A stretch of DNA of 64,000 bases from RYN-230 sp963717125 (GCA_963717125.1 CAVQVG010000019.1:558001-622000); one strand, 5' to 3'; positions 25,645 to 34,780 are shown, counted from the stretch's first letter. Made by a program: numbers and translations. Notes: generated by a model not told the origin, from the sequence alone.

Positions 25645-27289
25645 ATGCTGGCCAGTGCCTACGTCATGGTATGCACCAGTGCCGAGCACGCTCGCCTTCT
25701 CACCGGGCTCGACAACTTCCTGCGCACCAGCCCTGCAATGATGAACGCTCTCACGGCCTTCATGGCAGAGGACACCGGGCTCCCGGATCCCGGCCACGCC
25801 AAGCTGAGAATCGCGTCCCGTCCTGGTTGGATTATCCGAATGGACCATTCCGGCGGACTTTATGACTTCGAGACCTGGGCGCCACTGCTTGAGTACCTGC
25901 GCGAGGAGGAGAAGCAAGGCCGCTGGCACTCTGGACCCGGCGGGTTGCTGGAGGGCGAGATCGGCCAGCATGGGTGGAGCATGCCAAGACTCCGTCGCAG
26001 GCAGAACCCGGGCCGGGCCGCCGTGGAGGCTCAACGGGCCGTCATCAGACGGGTGACGGACACTCTGGCTGAGACGGGCAGCAGTTGCGTGTCGTTCTCG
26101 ACGCAGATCGCGCCGGTCGCACCGGTCGCGCCAACCTTCGGCCGCCGGGTCACCCGCGGCAGGGTCACCCTCTGCCTGCATGCCTTCAGCCCGGCCGAGC
26201 GGCGCCACCCGGGCTTCAACTACGAGTACTTCCCCCGGGTGGTCATCCTCGTCAACGGCGCGGTCCCCGAGCCGTGGCGCCACGAGCCGGACCCGGTGTC
26301 CGGCGCCCGCCCGGCCCCGACGGCCGATCCCGGCCTGGTGGAGCGAACCATGCACGAGTGGTTCCCCGGCGCCACCGGCGCGACCGACGAGGAGATCGCC
26401 GCGTGCGAGCGGCACCTGGGCGTCCCGCTGCCCGATGAGCTGAAGGCGCTGTACCGGGTGGCCAGCGGCCGGCCCGACGACTGGGGCACCTTCGACGACA
26501 GCGTGCGGCTGTGGGAGTCTCCCCCCAACGAGTTCCTGTTCACGCTGGACAGCCTGTACGTGGCCGACCCGGCCACCCGCGGTTCCGGCAACTGGGACCT
26601 CCAGGCGCAGGAGGCGGTCATCACCCCTCCCGGTGCCCGGGTGCAGGGCCTGGTCGGGTCACCCGGTTGGATCGTGTTCGCCCATGACGGCAGCGGTGAG
26701 ATGACGGCCGTTCGACCTGACGCCGGGCCCGGGCGGGCACGTCGGGCAGGTCATCGAGATCCTCCACGAGCAGGATCTCGGGGCCAGGCTGGTCTGCGAC
26801 TCGGTGACGGACCTCATCCTGCACCGGCAGCCAGAACAGCAGGACGAGCCCCCGGCGCCCGCCTCGCCGGCCGTGACCGAGGTCAGGGACGGGAACCCCA
26901 GGCACGGGGGATATGCCGTCCCCACCGTCCAGGCCGCCGCCGACCTGGCCCTTGAGGTGCTCACCATCTGCGGGGGCGGCGACGCCCCCCATAGCCTGGT
27001 CCCGCTGGCGGGCCTTCCCCGGCTGCGCACGCTCGTCGCCGGCCCCGGCGCGCTGGCCGACCCCCGGGAGATCGCCGCCCTCACCGGCCTGGAGTTCCTC
27101 GAGCTCAGCCCGGATGACTGGCGGTCCCTGCTCACCGCCGGCGCGGTCCCGCGCTCCCTGCTGGCCGCTGCCGTCCACACCCGGGGCCAGGACCAGTCGG
27201 CCGCCGACGCCGTAGTCACAGACCTCCTCGCCCTCTTCGACCGCCCCCAGGCCATCGAGACCATCCTCGAAGGAATGGTCACGCTCTAG
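25645..27289 (+). CDS. SMI1/KNR4 family protein, frameshifted near 26710
   Basis: The first frame (25645-26955) has an unassigned N-terminal 230 residues, then a SMI1/KNR4 (SUKH) domain: VERTMHEWFPGATGATDEEI, ACERHLGVPLPDELKALYRV, and GWIVFAHDGSGEMTAV. Right after that the sense moves to the next frame, FDLTPGPGGHVGQVIEILHE, which runs to 27289. Removing one T at 26709-26710 restores one continuous protein of about 547 residues. SUKH proteins are commonly immunity proteins of contact-dependent toxins, but no toxin gene is seen beside it. The slip may be a real mutation or a sequence error. Confidence 0.65.
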
Positions 27290-27319
27290 GCTGTGATGCC
27301 ACGCCTTTGACGTTAGTCC

Positions 27320-28464
27320 TAGTGCCGTAGCCGGTCACGTTTGCCCTGTGATCCAGGCACTGGCCGGGTGAGTGCTGATCGTCCAGACTGGGCCGGTGGC
27401 CGAGCGTGTGCGGGTGCGTGAGATCGATGATGATGAGGGCCGGCGGCTGGTGCGGATTGTGCGCCGTGGCAGTGGGTCGGTGGTGACCTGGCGTCGGGCG
27501 CAGATGGTGCTGCTGTCAGCCCAGGGTATGGACGTGGCCGGGATCGCGAGGGTGGCGTTCACCAGCGAGGACCGGGTCCGTGATGTGATCCGCAACTTCA
27601 ACGCCGATGGGTTCAGCTCCTTGTACCCCAAGTACAAGGGCGGGCGGCCGCCGAAGTTCACGCTGGTGGCCCGGCGGGAGATCAAGAAGATCGCCAAGTC
27701 CAGGCCCAGGCCCACTGAGCACGGCCTGCCGTTCTCCACCTGGAGCCTGGAACGCGTCACCTTTCAGTCCATAAAGACCTGGAAGACTTCCACCGACCCC
27801 GACTACGCGGCCAAGAAAGCCCGGGTCGAGCACCTGTATGCGATCGCCGACCGTGAAGTCATCCCTGAGTCCGGGGAGCCGGAGGCGATCTTCTGCCTGG
27901 ACGAGTTCGGGCCGCTCAACCTCCAGCCCCACCCGGGCCGGCAGTGGGCCGCGGTCAGCGGCAAGAACTAGGAACCAGGCCGCAAGCCACGGCCCCGCCG
28001 CCGCGCCACCTACCGGCGCACCGCCGGTAGGTGGCACCTGTTCGCCGCCTATGAACTGGGCGAGGACAAGCTTTTCGGGCACATCAAGCCACGCAAGACC
28101 CGGGCCCGGTTCCTGGAGTTCTGCCGCTACCTGCGCTCCCTCTACACGCCCACCATCCGCATCGCGATCGTCTGCGACAACTTCAGCCCGCACCTGACCA
28201 CCCGCAAGGACAAGCGGGTCGGGCAGTGGGCCGCAGCATTCAACACCGAGATCGCCTACGCGCCGACGAATTCATCCTGGTTAAACCGCATCGAGGCACA
28301 GTTCACGGCATTGCGCTACTTCGCCCTCGACGGCACCGACCACACCAGCCACGAAGAGCAGGCCAGCATGATCCGCCGCTACATCATCTGGCGCAAAAAC
28401 CACGCCTACGACCAACGACTCCGCCGCATCGTCACACGGGCGAACATTGCCTGACGCGGCCCTA
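27320..28464 (+). mobile_element. IS630-family insertion sequence, defective
   Basis: The element is bounded by TA (27320-27321 and 28463-28464), the target duplicated by IS630/Tc1 elements. Its ends are imperfect inverted repeats (CTAGTGCCGTAGCCGG left; CTAGGGCCGCGTCAGG on the other strand at right). It holds one broken transposase gene. Confidence 0.65.
27372..28454 (+). pseudogene. IS630 family transposase with in-frame TAG and internal deletion
   Basis: The N-terminal helix-turn-helix (WRRAQMVLLSAQGMDVAGIA) and the DDE core are both visible: FCLDEFGPLNLQPHPGRQW, then IAIVCDNFSPHL, then SSWLNRIEAQFTALRYFAL, so all three acidic residues are present. Two lesions inactivate it. A TAG at 27969-27971 follows AAVSGKN, after which the same frame continues EPGRKPRPRRRATYRRTAGR. 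In addition, LPFSTWSLERV joins directly to TFQSIKTWKTS, where relatives have about 28 more residues, so part of the linker is deleted. Confidence 0.8.
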
Positions 28465-28569
28465 GTCACCAAGGGCGTTGCCGCCTGGCTGTCCGGTCTG
28501 GCACCATTAAATCGGGTTGAACGATGACGAAACGCGGCGAACGATCACCGCGGTGGCGAGGGGCTGGTC

Positions 28570-28719
28570 ATGGGGAACATCGGCAAGGAGTCACCGGAGA
28601 TCTACGTGCTGCCGGCAGAGCAGCCCGGCCCCGCGGAGCACAGGCCGGGGCCTGCCGCACCTGAGCCCAGGCACGCGGAGCCCGCTCTGGTGCCGGAATC
28701 CGAGCCCGCCCCGGCGTGA
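28570..28719 (+). CDS. Small Pro/Glu/Ala-rich peptide gene (49 aa)
   Basis: ATG 28570 with GAGGGG upstream opens a 49-residue frame: MGNIGKESPEIYVLPAEQPG, then alternating Pro, Glu, Ala and His to PESEPAPA. The first 15 residues look like an ordered conserved head and the rest is disordered. It has no Cys, Ser cluster or leader cleavage signal to argue for a RiPP. It ends six bases before the next gene on the same strand, which suggests co-translation. Function is unknown. Confidence 0.5.
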   Translation: MGNIGKESPEIYVLPAEQPGPAEHRPGPAAPEPRHAEPALVPESEPAPA

Positions 28720-28725
28720 GCCGGG

Positions 28726-29370
28726 ATGTCGGCGCCCCTCGACGGCCCGGACCGGGCCGCCAGCGACCTGTGGGTCGGCGAGATCCGGGCGGTGCGCACC
28801 TTCCGGCTATTCCACGACGGGTCGCTGCTGCCGGTTGCGCACGGCAGCGTGCCGTGGTCCGACGGGCCGAACACCGCCCGTTGCGAGCGCGGCGACCACA
28901 CGCCGGCCGCGCCCGGATGCTCGTGCGGCTTCTACGCCTACGGCACACTGCCCGCCGCGTCCCGGCATGCCCAGGCCAGGCGCGTACTCGCCGTGGTCGC
29001 CTGCTGGGGCCGGGTAATTCCGGGAACGCTCGGCCTGCGCGCGCAGCACGCGCGCATCGAGGCCATCTGGGTATCGCCTCGGGCTAAGAGGAGGTACGTG
29101 GCGCTCGTCCGCAGACGCTACCCGTCCGCCGCGCTCTACCGCAGCCGCCGGAAGATGATCCGCCAGCACCAGCCGACCCGCCCAGATTTCTACGTGCACC
29201 GGCAGCGTGACCGGCCCACGCGCCCCATTCCCGACCGGCTCAGCACCGGGGCCGAGAACCTGGCAGGCCGCCGGAGCTACATCGCCATCGCCGCGCTCGC
29301 CGGCCTGGTCTCGATCGGCGTAGGGCTCCTCATCACCGTCCTGTTGGTTTTGCTGCGTCACGCGATCTAG
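28726..29370 (+). CDS. Hypothetical protein with C-terminal membrane anchor
   Basis: A 214-residue protein that I cannot place in a named family. The N-terminal part reads LWVGEIRAVRTFRLFHDGSL, with a Cys-rich segment CERGDHTPAAPGCSCGFYAY that could bind a metal. The middle is very basic (YRSRRKMIRQHQPTRPDFYV). One transmembrane helix closes the protein (YIAIAALAGLVSIGVGLLIT). It is probably an inner-membrane protein with a cytoplasmic basic domain. It follows the 49-aa gene after six bases. Confidence 0.6.
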   Translation: MSAPLDGPDRAASDLWVGEIRAVRTFRLFHDGSLLPVAHGSVPWSDGPNTARCERGDHTPAAPGCSCGFYAYGTLPAASRHAQARRVLAVVACWGRVIPGTLGLRAQHARIEAIWVSPRAKRRYVALVRRRYPSAALYRSRRKMIRQHQPTRPDFYVHRQRDRPTRPIPDRLSTGAENLAGRRSYIAIAALAGLVSIGVGLLITVLLVLLRHAI

Positions 29371-29427
29371 CTAAACCGAGGCCCACCGGCCACGCCGACG
29401 ACGAACGCCTCCGCCGCATCATCGCCC

Positions 29428-30111
29428 TGTAGGGTTCCAATACCTCGTTATCATCTCTGACCTGCGACGTTATGGGTGGGCTGTGATCGTCATGCGGCCC
29501 GTTCGTACTCGTGGATCAGGCCGCCGCGGACCTGCCGGCGTCGGATCCGGGCCGCCGTCAGGTCGATGACGATGTCGTCGTAGTCTGGTGGCCGCAGGTT
29601 CCTGGCCCGGTGCGGGCGATGCTGGTTGTAGTGCGCGACGTATTCGTCCAGGACTGCCCGCAGGTGCCGCGGCCCAGCGATCAGCATCCGGTCGGTGCAC
29701 TCGGCCCAGACGGTCCGTACCCACCTCTCGGTTGCGATGCGGCGCGGGCGGGATTCCCAGCCCCGACCCGGTAGCCGAGGCCCAGCAGCTCGCCCTTGAT
29801 CCGCTTGTAGCCCCAGGCCGCACCGGCCTGGGCAGCAGCCGGGCCAGGGCGGCGAGCACCGCCCGGTCGGCCCAGTCCAGCCTCGGCCCCGGGTGCTGCC
29901 GTCGCAGCACCGCCACCTCCTGGCGCAGTGCCAGCAGCTCGGCATCCTTCGACGCCGAAGAACGCGCCAGCAGCGCCATCCAGCTGGCCAAGCGCAGGAA
30001 CACCAGATAGATCATCCGTACTGTCACGAACAAGCGATCCTGCCAGGCACGGCTGCCCACCGTCGGCAAATCAGCAGATCAGTCGCCTTCGCGCCGTTTT
30101 GGAACCCTACA
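29428..30111 (-). mobile_element. Internally deleted insertion sequence with intact 13-bp terminal repeats
   Basis: TGTAGGGTTCCAA at 29428-29440 and its exact complement TTGGAACCCTACA at 30099-30111 bound a 684-bp unit. Inside are the two ends of an integrase-core transposase (minus strand, 29490-30040) with the middle missing. Because both termini are perfect, the unit could still be mobilised in trans by a full copy elsewhere. Confidence 0.7.
29490..30040 (-). pseudogene. Internally deleted integrase-core transposase of the bounded element
   Basis: The N-terminus (MIYLVFLRLASWMALLARSS, then KDAELLALRQEVAVLRRQHP and LDWADRAVLAALARLLPRP) and the C-terminus (ERWVRTVWAECTDRMLIAGP, then HLRAVLDEYVAHYNQHRPHR, ending LIHEYERAA) are well preserved but in different frames. 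Most of the catalytic core, including two of the acidic residues, is lost: a deletion of roughly 170 codons plus smaller slips. Confidence 0.7.
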
Positions 30112-30170
30112 GGCTCCGGCCACCAACAGTGCGTCGCGTGGCCATTCAGTCAGGCTGTGCTGGTCTCATG

Positions 30171-31619
30171 TTACTGCCGGGCCCACTTCTGGTTGGCGGC
30201 ACCGTTGCAGGTCCAGATCTCTACCGCCGTCCCATTCGCGGTGCCCGCACCGGTGACGTCCAGGCACAGCCCGGACTCGCGGCCGACCACCGTCCCGTCG
30301 GAGTTGAGGTTCCACTGCTGGTTGGTACCGCCGTTGCAGTCCCAGATCTCCACCCTGGTCCCCGCAGCCGTCGCGTGGTTGGGGACGTCAAGGCACTTGC
30401 TGCCGTAGACCTGCAACTCGCCATTGGACAGGTAGGCCCACTGCTGGTTCGCGCCGCCGTTGCAGTCCCAGATGTCGAGCAGGGTGCCGTTGGCCGTGGA
30501 CGCGTTGGGCACGTCCAGGCACCGGTTCGAGCCCGAGCCCCGCAGGACCCCGGACGTGCTCCCACTACCACCACCCCCGGCGTTGTTGCTGATGCCCCAG
30601 CCGTACTGGAGTCGGTCGAGCCCGGACTGGTTGGTGACGCTCACGGTCCCGTCGCTGTTGAGGGTCGTGATCGCGCACGAGGCGTTCTCGCAGGGCCCGG
30701 GGCCTGACGTCTGGGTGGTTCCCTTGACCCCCGTCCACAGGACCGAGCCCATGCCGAGGCTGCGCACGGTGTCGGTGATCGCGTACAGGTAGGAGATGTC
30801 GTTGGTGCCGTCCCGGGAACCGTCGTAGTTGACGCCGGTGTTCATCGGCACCCCGAACTCAGTCAGGACAGCCCGGCTCGAGTAGCCGCACAGTTCACCC
30901 TCGAAGTCGCTGACCCACGCCGCCTCGGTGGTGTGGGAGTCACCGAACATGCCATAGATGTGGATCGACAGCAGCGTGCCGGACAGCCGCGAGTCCGCGC
31001 CCACGGCACACAGGTTCTGGTCGGAATACAGGCCCGGGACGATCACGCGGCTGCGGGGGACGCTGGGGTAGCGCGCCAGCCAGCTGGCTGCGAGGTCCGT
31101 GAGCTGGGTGGCGCTCATCGCGTACGGCTCGTTCATGATATCGAAGTAGAAGTTGCTGCTGCCGCCGTACTTGTTAATGACGGTGTCCCACATCTGGTAG
31201 AAGGACGTCGTGTCGCTGACCGTGCCGCCTTGCAGCCAGGGGCAGATGATGACGTTCATGCCCAGCGCGGTGGCCGCGTCGAAGGCCGCCGTGTAGCTGT
31301 TCCACCACGTGGACGACGTGGTCGCCGCATTGATCCCGAACCGGACCGTGTTGGCCCCGAGGCTCTGGAACCCCTTCAGTATCGTGGTGGCCTTGGCGTA
31401 GGTGGTGGAGTAGCTGTCCGACTGCGAGAGCCCGACCGGGATGTTCGGGCCGGTGATGAAGTTATCGTTCGGGTCCGCCCAGTTCACTCCGTGGAACTGG
31501 CTGGTGGCCGCGAACGCGGGCCGGGCGGTCCCCAGCTGAACCCCGAAGTAGCCCAGCAGCAGGGCGAGCGCTAGGCCAGCCCCAGCGACATCCCACAGCC
31601 GGCGTCTCCGCAAAGTCAT
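30171..31619 (-). CDS. Secreted GH5 cellulase-like glycoside hydrolase with ricin B lectin domain
   Basis: A 482-residue secreted enzyme. The N-terminus RRRRLWDVAGAGLALALLLG is a signal ending near ARPAFA. The TIM-barrel of glycoside hydrolase family 5 runs to about residue 335, with FYFDIMNEPYAM (acid/base Glu) and RAVLTEFGVPM (nucleophile Glu). A Gly/Ser linker leads to a ricin-type beta-trefoil (about 355-482) with three QxW repeats: NQQWAYL, NQQWNLN and NQKWARQ. Endo-acting cleavage of a beta-glucan or mannan is likely. The gene is alone; with the CBM2 protein at 3.3 kb it points to plant or fungal wall use. Confidence 0.9.
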   Translation of the reverse strand: MTLRRRRLWDVAGAGLALALLLGYFGVQLGTARPAFAATSQFHGVNWADPNDNFITGPNIPVGLSQSDSYSTTYAKATTILKGFQSLGANTVRFGINAATTSSTWWNSYTAAFDAATALGMNVIICPWLQGGTVSDTTSFYQMWDTVINKYGGSSNFYFDIMNEPYAMSATQLTDLAASWLARYPSVPRSRVIVPGLYSDQNLCAVGADSRLSGTLLSIHIYGMFGDSHTTEAAWVSDFEGELCGYSSRAVLTEFGVPMNTGVNYDGSRDGTNDISYLYAITDTVRSLGMGSVLWTGVKGTTQTSGPGPCENASCAITTLNSDGTVSVTNQSGLDRLQYGWGISNNAGGGGSGSTSGVLRGSGSNRCLDVPNASTANGTLLDIWDCNGGANQQWAYLSNGELQVYGSKCLDVPNHATAAGTRVEIWDCNGGTNQQWNLNSDGTVVGRESGLCLDVTGAGTANGTAVEIWTCNGAANQKWARQ

Positions 31620-32216
31620 GTCTCCTCCGTCTGCTCAACCCGAATGGCAAAGTGACCTAGCTGTAGCTCCTTTGTTTGGTTGTGTCCATACCTGTTGGGC
31701 AATGTCTGGCCTAAAACCGATCGCCGGTGCTCCCGCCTGGCCTGCGTGGCGCAGGGCGTGATCACCGACTTGAAGCTTTCAAAGTTCCGGTGTGTCACCC
31801 AGCAGCGAGATCGACCTCTCCATGATCACCTGCGACGCCCACGGCGATCCGGCCCGCAGCCGGGAACTGGCCCGGATGCTGGCCGCCAGCAAGATCGACG
31901 GCCTGCTCGTAAAAGTAGGGGCTTGCGTCCTGGCTGGGCGATGCCCAGGACGAGCCGGGAGGGCAGGACGGGATCAGGAGTGCGGGAGCGGTGCAAGCGG
32001 TCGTGGGCCTGTCCGTTTTAGTAGCCGATGGGCAGGCCGGCATAGTTTTCGGCCAGGCCCGCTGCAGCGGCCAGGCTCGGCGCCGACTGGCACACGGTCC
32101 GAGAAGGCTGGCTGCTCTGGCAGTCGTCGCTGAGCAGTCGGCTCAGGAACTGACCGACCGCATCATCCCCTCGCGCGGGCTTGCGCGCCGGGGACCGGGG
32201 CGGCCCGCAAATCCGC
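31620..32216. other. Intergenic region upstream of the GH5 gene
   Basis: About 600 bases without a supported gene. The AT-richer part near 31640-31690 probably holds the GH5 promoter. I looked for a CebR-type inverted repeat and found none. A plus-strand stretch from 31792 (SEIDLSMITCDAHGDPARSR) looks protein-like for 40 codons but matches nothing I know. Confidence 0.35.
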
Positions 32217-32331
32217 AGGCCTGCGGACCCGCACCGTCCAGCGGCTCCTCGCCCTCAACACGATCATCTGGTTCAGCTGGCTCATAGACGCACCCGTCAA
32301 ACGCTCCCTGACCGCCTACGACCACGTCTAA
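32217..32331 (+). pseudogene. Transposase C-terminal scrap (IS4/IS5-like)
   Basis: The last frame reads RTVQRLLALNTIIWFSWLID then APVKRSLTAYDHV and stops at 32329-32331, the typical tail of a DDE transposase of the IS4/IS5 group (ALxxxIWxN...PVxRSLxAYDH). Everything upstream is lost. Its stop overlaps the stop of the convergent NmrA-type gene. Confidence 0.5.
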
Positions 32332-33242
32332 CCAGCCCTCATGTCCCGATCTAGGTAGGCGGCTACCGGTTCGGCTCCGTCAGCGGCGAGCCAATGTCCG
32401 AATGTGAGTAGGCCGGCGTGCTGGTCTCGCAGGCCGGGAATGTCAGCGCGCGGAGGTTCGAGGTTGTAGAGGCGTTCCAGCGCCGCGGCGCGGTCGGGGT
32501 CGGCGCGCCGGATTTCCTCGATCGGTATCTGGCTGTAGCGGATGGGCCGGTCGAGGGCGGTGGTCATGGCGGCGGCGATCTGGGGGACGGTCAGTTCGTC
32601 GCCGGCCAGCTCGAATGCCTGGCCGGCATACCGGCCGGGGCTGGCGAACGCGATCGCGGCGAACGCGCCGATGTCGCGCACGGCGATGAGCTGCTCCACG
32701 ACGTTCGGCGGCGCGGGGGTCCGGATCGTCCCGTCCGGCTGAAGGCCGCGTCCCGGGCCGGCGTAGTTCTCCATGAAGCCGACAGGCCGGATGATCGTGA
32801 ACGGCACCCCGGACGCGGCGAGCTGCTGTTCGAGGGCTTGCTTGGGGGCGTGCAGGGGGCTCAGGCCGAGGTTGGCGCCGAGCCCCGAGGAGTACACGAG
32901 ATGGCCGATCCCAGCGGTGAGCGCGGCGTTGATGACGGTGCGGCCACGGGTCAGCTCGCTGCCGGGACCGAGGCCAGGGGTCAGCTCAGGGGACATGAAC
33001 CCCGGCTGGTAGAGGAACAGGCCGTGAGCGCCGTCGAGCGCGGCCTTGATCGCGGCGGCGTCATCGAGGTCGCAGACGGCCACCTCGGCGCCGGCTGCGG
33101 CCAGCTCTGCGGCCCCCGCACTGCCGGGATTGCGAACGAGCGCGCGCACCGGCCAGCCGCGCTCCAGCAGCGCGGTGGCGGCGGCCCGGCCCTGGCGTCC
33201 GGTCGCGGCAGTGACGACGATGGTGCGGCGCGGCGTGGTCAT
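32328..33242 (-). CDS. NmrA family NAD(P)-binding protein
   Basis: A 304-residue Rossmann protein. The nucleotide loop is VVTAATGRQGRAAATALL near residue 9; VRALVRNPGSA follows strand 2, and AEVAVCDLDDAAAIKAALDG is the usual strand 3 with Asp. GIGHLVYSSGLGANLGLSPL and FTIIRPVGFMENYAG are typical of the NmrA/HSCARG group. GGAAGGAAG stands before ATG 33242. It is divergent from a TetR regulator across a 78-bp spacer with two operators, the same arrangement as at 5.8-7.5 kb, although the two proteins are not close copies. The substrate is unknown. Confidence 0.87.
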   Translation of the reverse strand: MTTPRRTIVVTAATGRQGRAAATALLERGWPVRALVRNPGSAGAAELAAAGAEVAVCDLDDAAAIKAALDGAHGLFLYQPGFMSPELTPGLGPGSELTRGRTVINAALTAGIGHLVYSSGLGANLGLSPLHAPKQALEQQLAASGVPFTIIRPVGFMENYAGPGRGLQPDGTIRTPAPPNVVEQLIAVRDIGAFAAIAFASPGRYAGQAFELAGDELTVPQIAAAMTTALDRPIRYSQIPIEEIRRADPDRAAALERLYNLEPPRADIPGLRDQHAGLLTFGHWLAADGAEPVAAYLDRDMRAG

Positions 33243-33270
33243 TGGCTTCCTTCCCCGCAGGCCGTAGAAT

Positions 33271-33314
33271 CGGGCTTATCAACCCGCTTACACGATACGG
33301 GTTCGTGAACCCGT
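33271..33314. promoter_or_regulatory. Two TetR-type operators in a divergent spacer
   Basis: Site 1 is CGGGCT-TATC-AACCCG (33271-33286), with one mismatch. Site 2 is the palindrome ACGGGTT-CGTG-AACCCGT (33297-33314), with perfect arms. Both follow CGGGTT-N4-AACCCG, and their centres are 27 bp apart. Site 2 ends 6 bases before the tetR-type ATG, so binding would block its own transcription; site 1 lies 29 bp before the reductase start. Confidence 0.7.
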
Positions 33315-33320
33315 TTGCCA

Positions 33321-33992
33321 ATGATGTCTGACAGCCGCGATCCCCGCCCTCCGTTGCGAGCCGACGCGGCGCGTAACCGCGCCCGCGTGCTCGCCGCCGC
33401 CGAGGAGTTGTTCGCCGAGGAGGGGGCTCACGCGCAGTTGCTTGACATCGCCAAGCGCGCTGGGGTCGGCGCCGGCACCGTGCACCGGCACTTCCCGACC
33501 AAGGAAGCGCTGTTCGCAGAGGTCATCGCCGCGCGCACGACAGAGCTGCTCGACCAGGCCGCCGCACTCCCAGCGGACCGCGGCCCCGCCCAGGCGTTCT
33601 TCGCGTTCTGGGCGCTGGTCGTTGAGCAGGCCCACCGCAACGCGGCGCTGTGCGACGCGTTCACGCCGGGCACCGCTCAGCAGCTACGCATCCCCCAGAC
33701 GCTGCGAGCCCGGTTCGAGCGCACCCTCGCCGACATGCTCAAGGCCGCGCAAGCCGCAGGCGCCGTCCGCGCCGACCTCGACGCGAACGACGCGATAGCG
33801 CTGCTGTCCGCGTCGGTCGCCGCCGACCAGCGCCGCGAACCCCGCGGTCAGCCAGGACGACTGGCCGGCATAGTGGCCGACGCCCTGCGGCCGTCCGCGC
33901 AGCCGTCAACAGCCTCTTCCGCTGCACGGACCCCGCCCGGCGTGTCGCCGTACCCGCCTCCTGCCAGCGCTGATTACCGATCAACGATCTAG
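33321..33992 (+). CDS. TetR family transcriptional regulator
   Basis: A 223-residue regulator. The helix-turn-helix is RARVLAAAEELFAEEGAHAQ, then LLDIAKRAGVGAGTVHRHFP and TKEALFAEVI. A helical C-terminal domain follows, including FFAFWALVVEQAHRNAALCD. The last 40 residues are Pro/Ser/Ala rich and look non-conserved, perhaps a result of a shifted stop. ATG 33321 or 33324 both fit; no Shine-Dalgarno is seen, so a leaderless message is likely. It should repress itself and the divergent NmrA-type gene through the two operators. Confidence 0.87.
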   Translation: MMSDSRDPRPPLRADAARNRARVLAAAEELFAEEGAHAQLLDIAKRAGVGAGTVHRHFPTKEALFAEVIAARTTELLDQAAALPADRGPAQAFFAFWALVVEQAHRNAALCDAFTPGTAQQLRIPQTLRARFERTLADMLKAAQAAGAVRADLDANDAIALLSASVAADQRREPRGQPGRLAGIVADALRPSAQPSTASSAARTPPGVSPYPPPASADYRSTI

Positions 33993-33999
33993 CAGCCCA

Positions 34000-34686
34000 A
34001 TGCCCTGCGCGGCCAAGCCACGCCTGCCAGCACGGACCCCACACGAGCACCTGTGCGGCTCTACCGCCACCGCGACGCGGGAGGGTCAGCTGTGCCGCAG
34101 CTCGAACCAGGTCACCGTGCCAGAGCCTGGAGCGGACCCGGCCCGCCAGCGGCTGATGTGGTTCATGCTGTTCGGGGACCAGCCACAGGTGGCAGAGCTG
34201 GCGCGTACAGGTCAGGCCCGCTTGTCGGAGCTGCCCGGCCTGGACCTGGTGCCGCCGGAGTGGCTGCACCTGACTACCCTGATCGCCGGGTTCGTTGACG
34301 AGATCGCGCCTGAGCAGGTCGAAGCGATGGCCAGCCATGCTCGCCGCCTGCTGGCGCGCCAGCGGCCAGTGCCGATCACACTGGGGCGTGTCCTCTATCA
34401 TCCCCGGGCGATCATGCTCGACGCGGGGCCGGCTGCATCCCTCAAGCCGGTTCAGCGCGCGGCCCAGGAGGCCACGCGAGCTGCCACCGGGCGCGACGGC
34501 AGGCTGCACACCGAGCCGTGGACTCCGCACATCACCCTGGCGTACAGCAACATGGCTGGCCCGGCGGCCCCGGTGATCGCGGCTCTCGGGCGGCAGCTGC
34601 CCCGGCGGGAGATCACCATTAGCTCTGTCAGCCTGATAGCCCAGGCCCCGAGCAACTGTGGACCTGGCATCCAGTGGCGCAGGTGA
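34000..34686 (+). CDS. 2'-5' RNA ligase family / 2H phosphoesterase
   Basis: A protein with two H-x-T motifs of the 2H superfamily: PPEWLHLTTLIAGF near residue 90 and EPWTPHITLAYSNM near 173. Such enzymes open cyclic phosphodiesters or act on 2'-5' linkages in RNA, and are often tied to RNA repair. The first 45 residues before RLMWFMLFG are Arg/Thr rich and probably not translated; GTG 34117 in frame lies closer to the expected start, but no candidate has a good Shine-Dalgarno. It begins 8 bases after the TetR stop on the same strand. Confidence 0.75.
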   Translation: MPCAAKPRLPARTPHEHLCGSTATATREGQLCRSSNQVTVPEPGADPARQRLMWFMLFGDQPQVAELARTGQARLSELPGLDLVPPEWLHLTTLIAGFVDEIAPEQVEAMASHARRLLARQRPVPITLGRVLYHPRAIMLDAGPAASLKPVQRAAQEATRAATGRDGRLHTEPWTPHITLAYSNMAGPAAPVIAALGRQLPRREITISSVSLIAQAPSNCGPGIQWRR

Positions 34687-34780
34687 GCTTCGGGACCGAA
34701 CTGCCGGTAGACGAGGCTAAGTAGCTTTCGTCCGGTTCGGCCCGGGCTGGCGCCTGCATGCAGCCCGGCTATGGCTGATG

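Noticed and set aside
27969..27971. Readthrough or recoding of TAG in the IS630 transposase
   Set aside because: No stimulatory structure is evident and the gene also has an internal deletion, so a simple nonsense mutation is enough.
31620..31790. CebR-type cellulose operator before GH5
   Set aside because: No TGGGAGCGCTCCCA-like repeat is present in the upstream region.
31792..31920. Possible small gene upstream of GH5
   Set aside because: About 40 protein-like codons but no Shine-Dalgarno, no recognised family and no continuation; left as unassigned.
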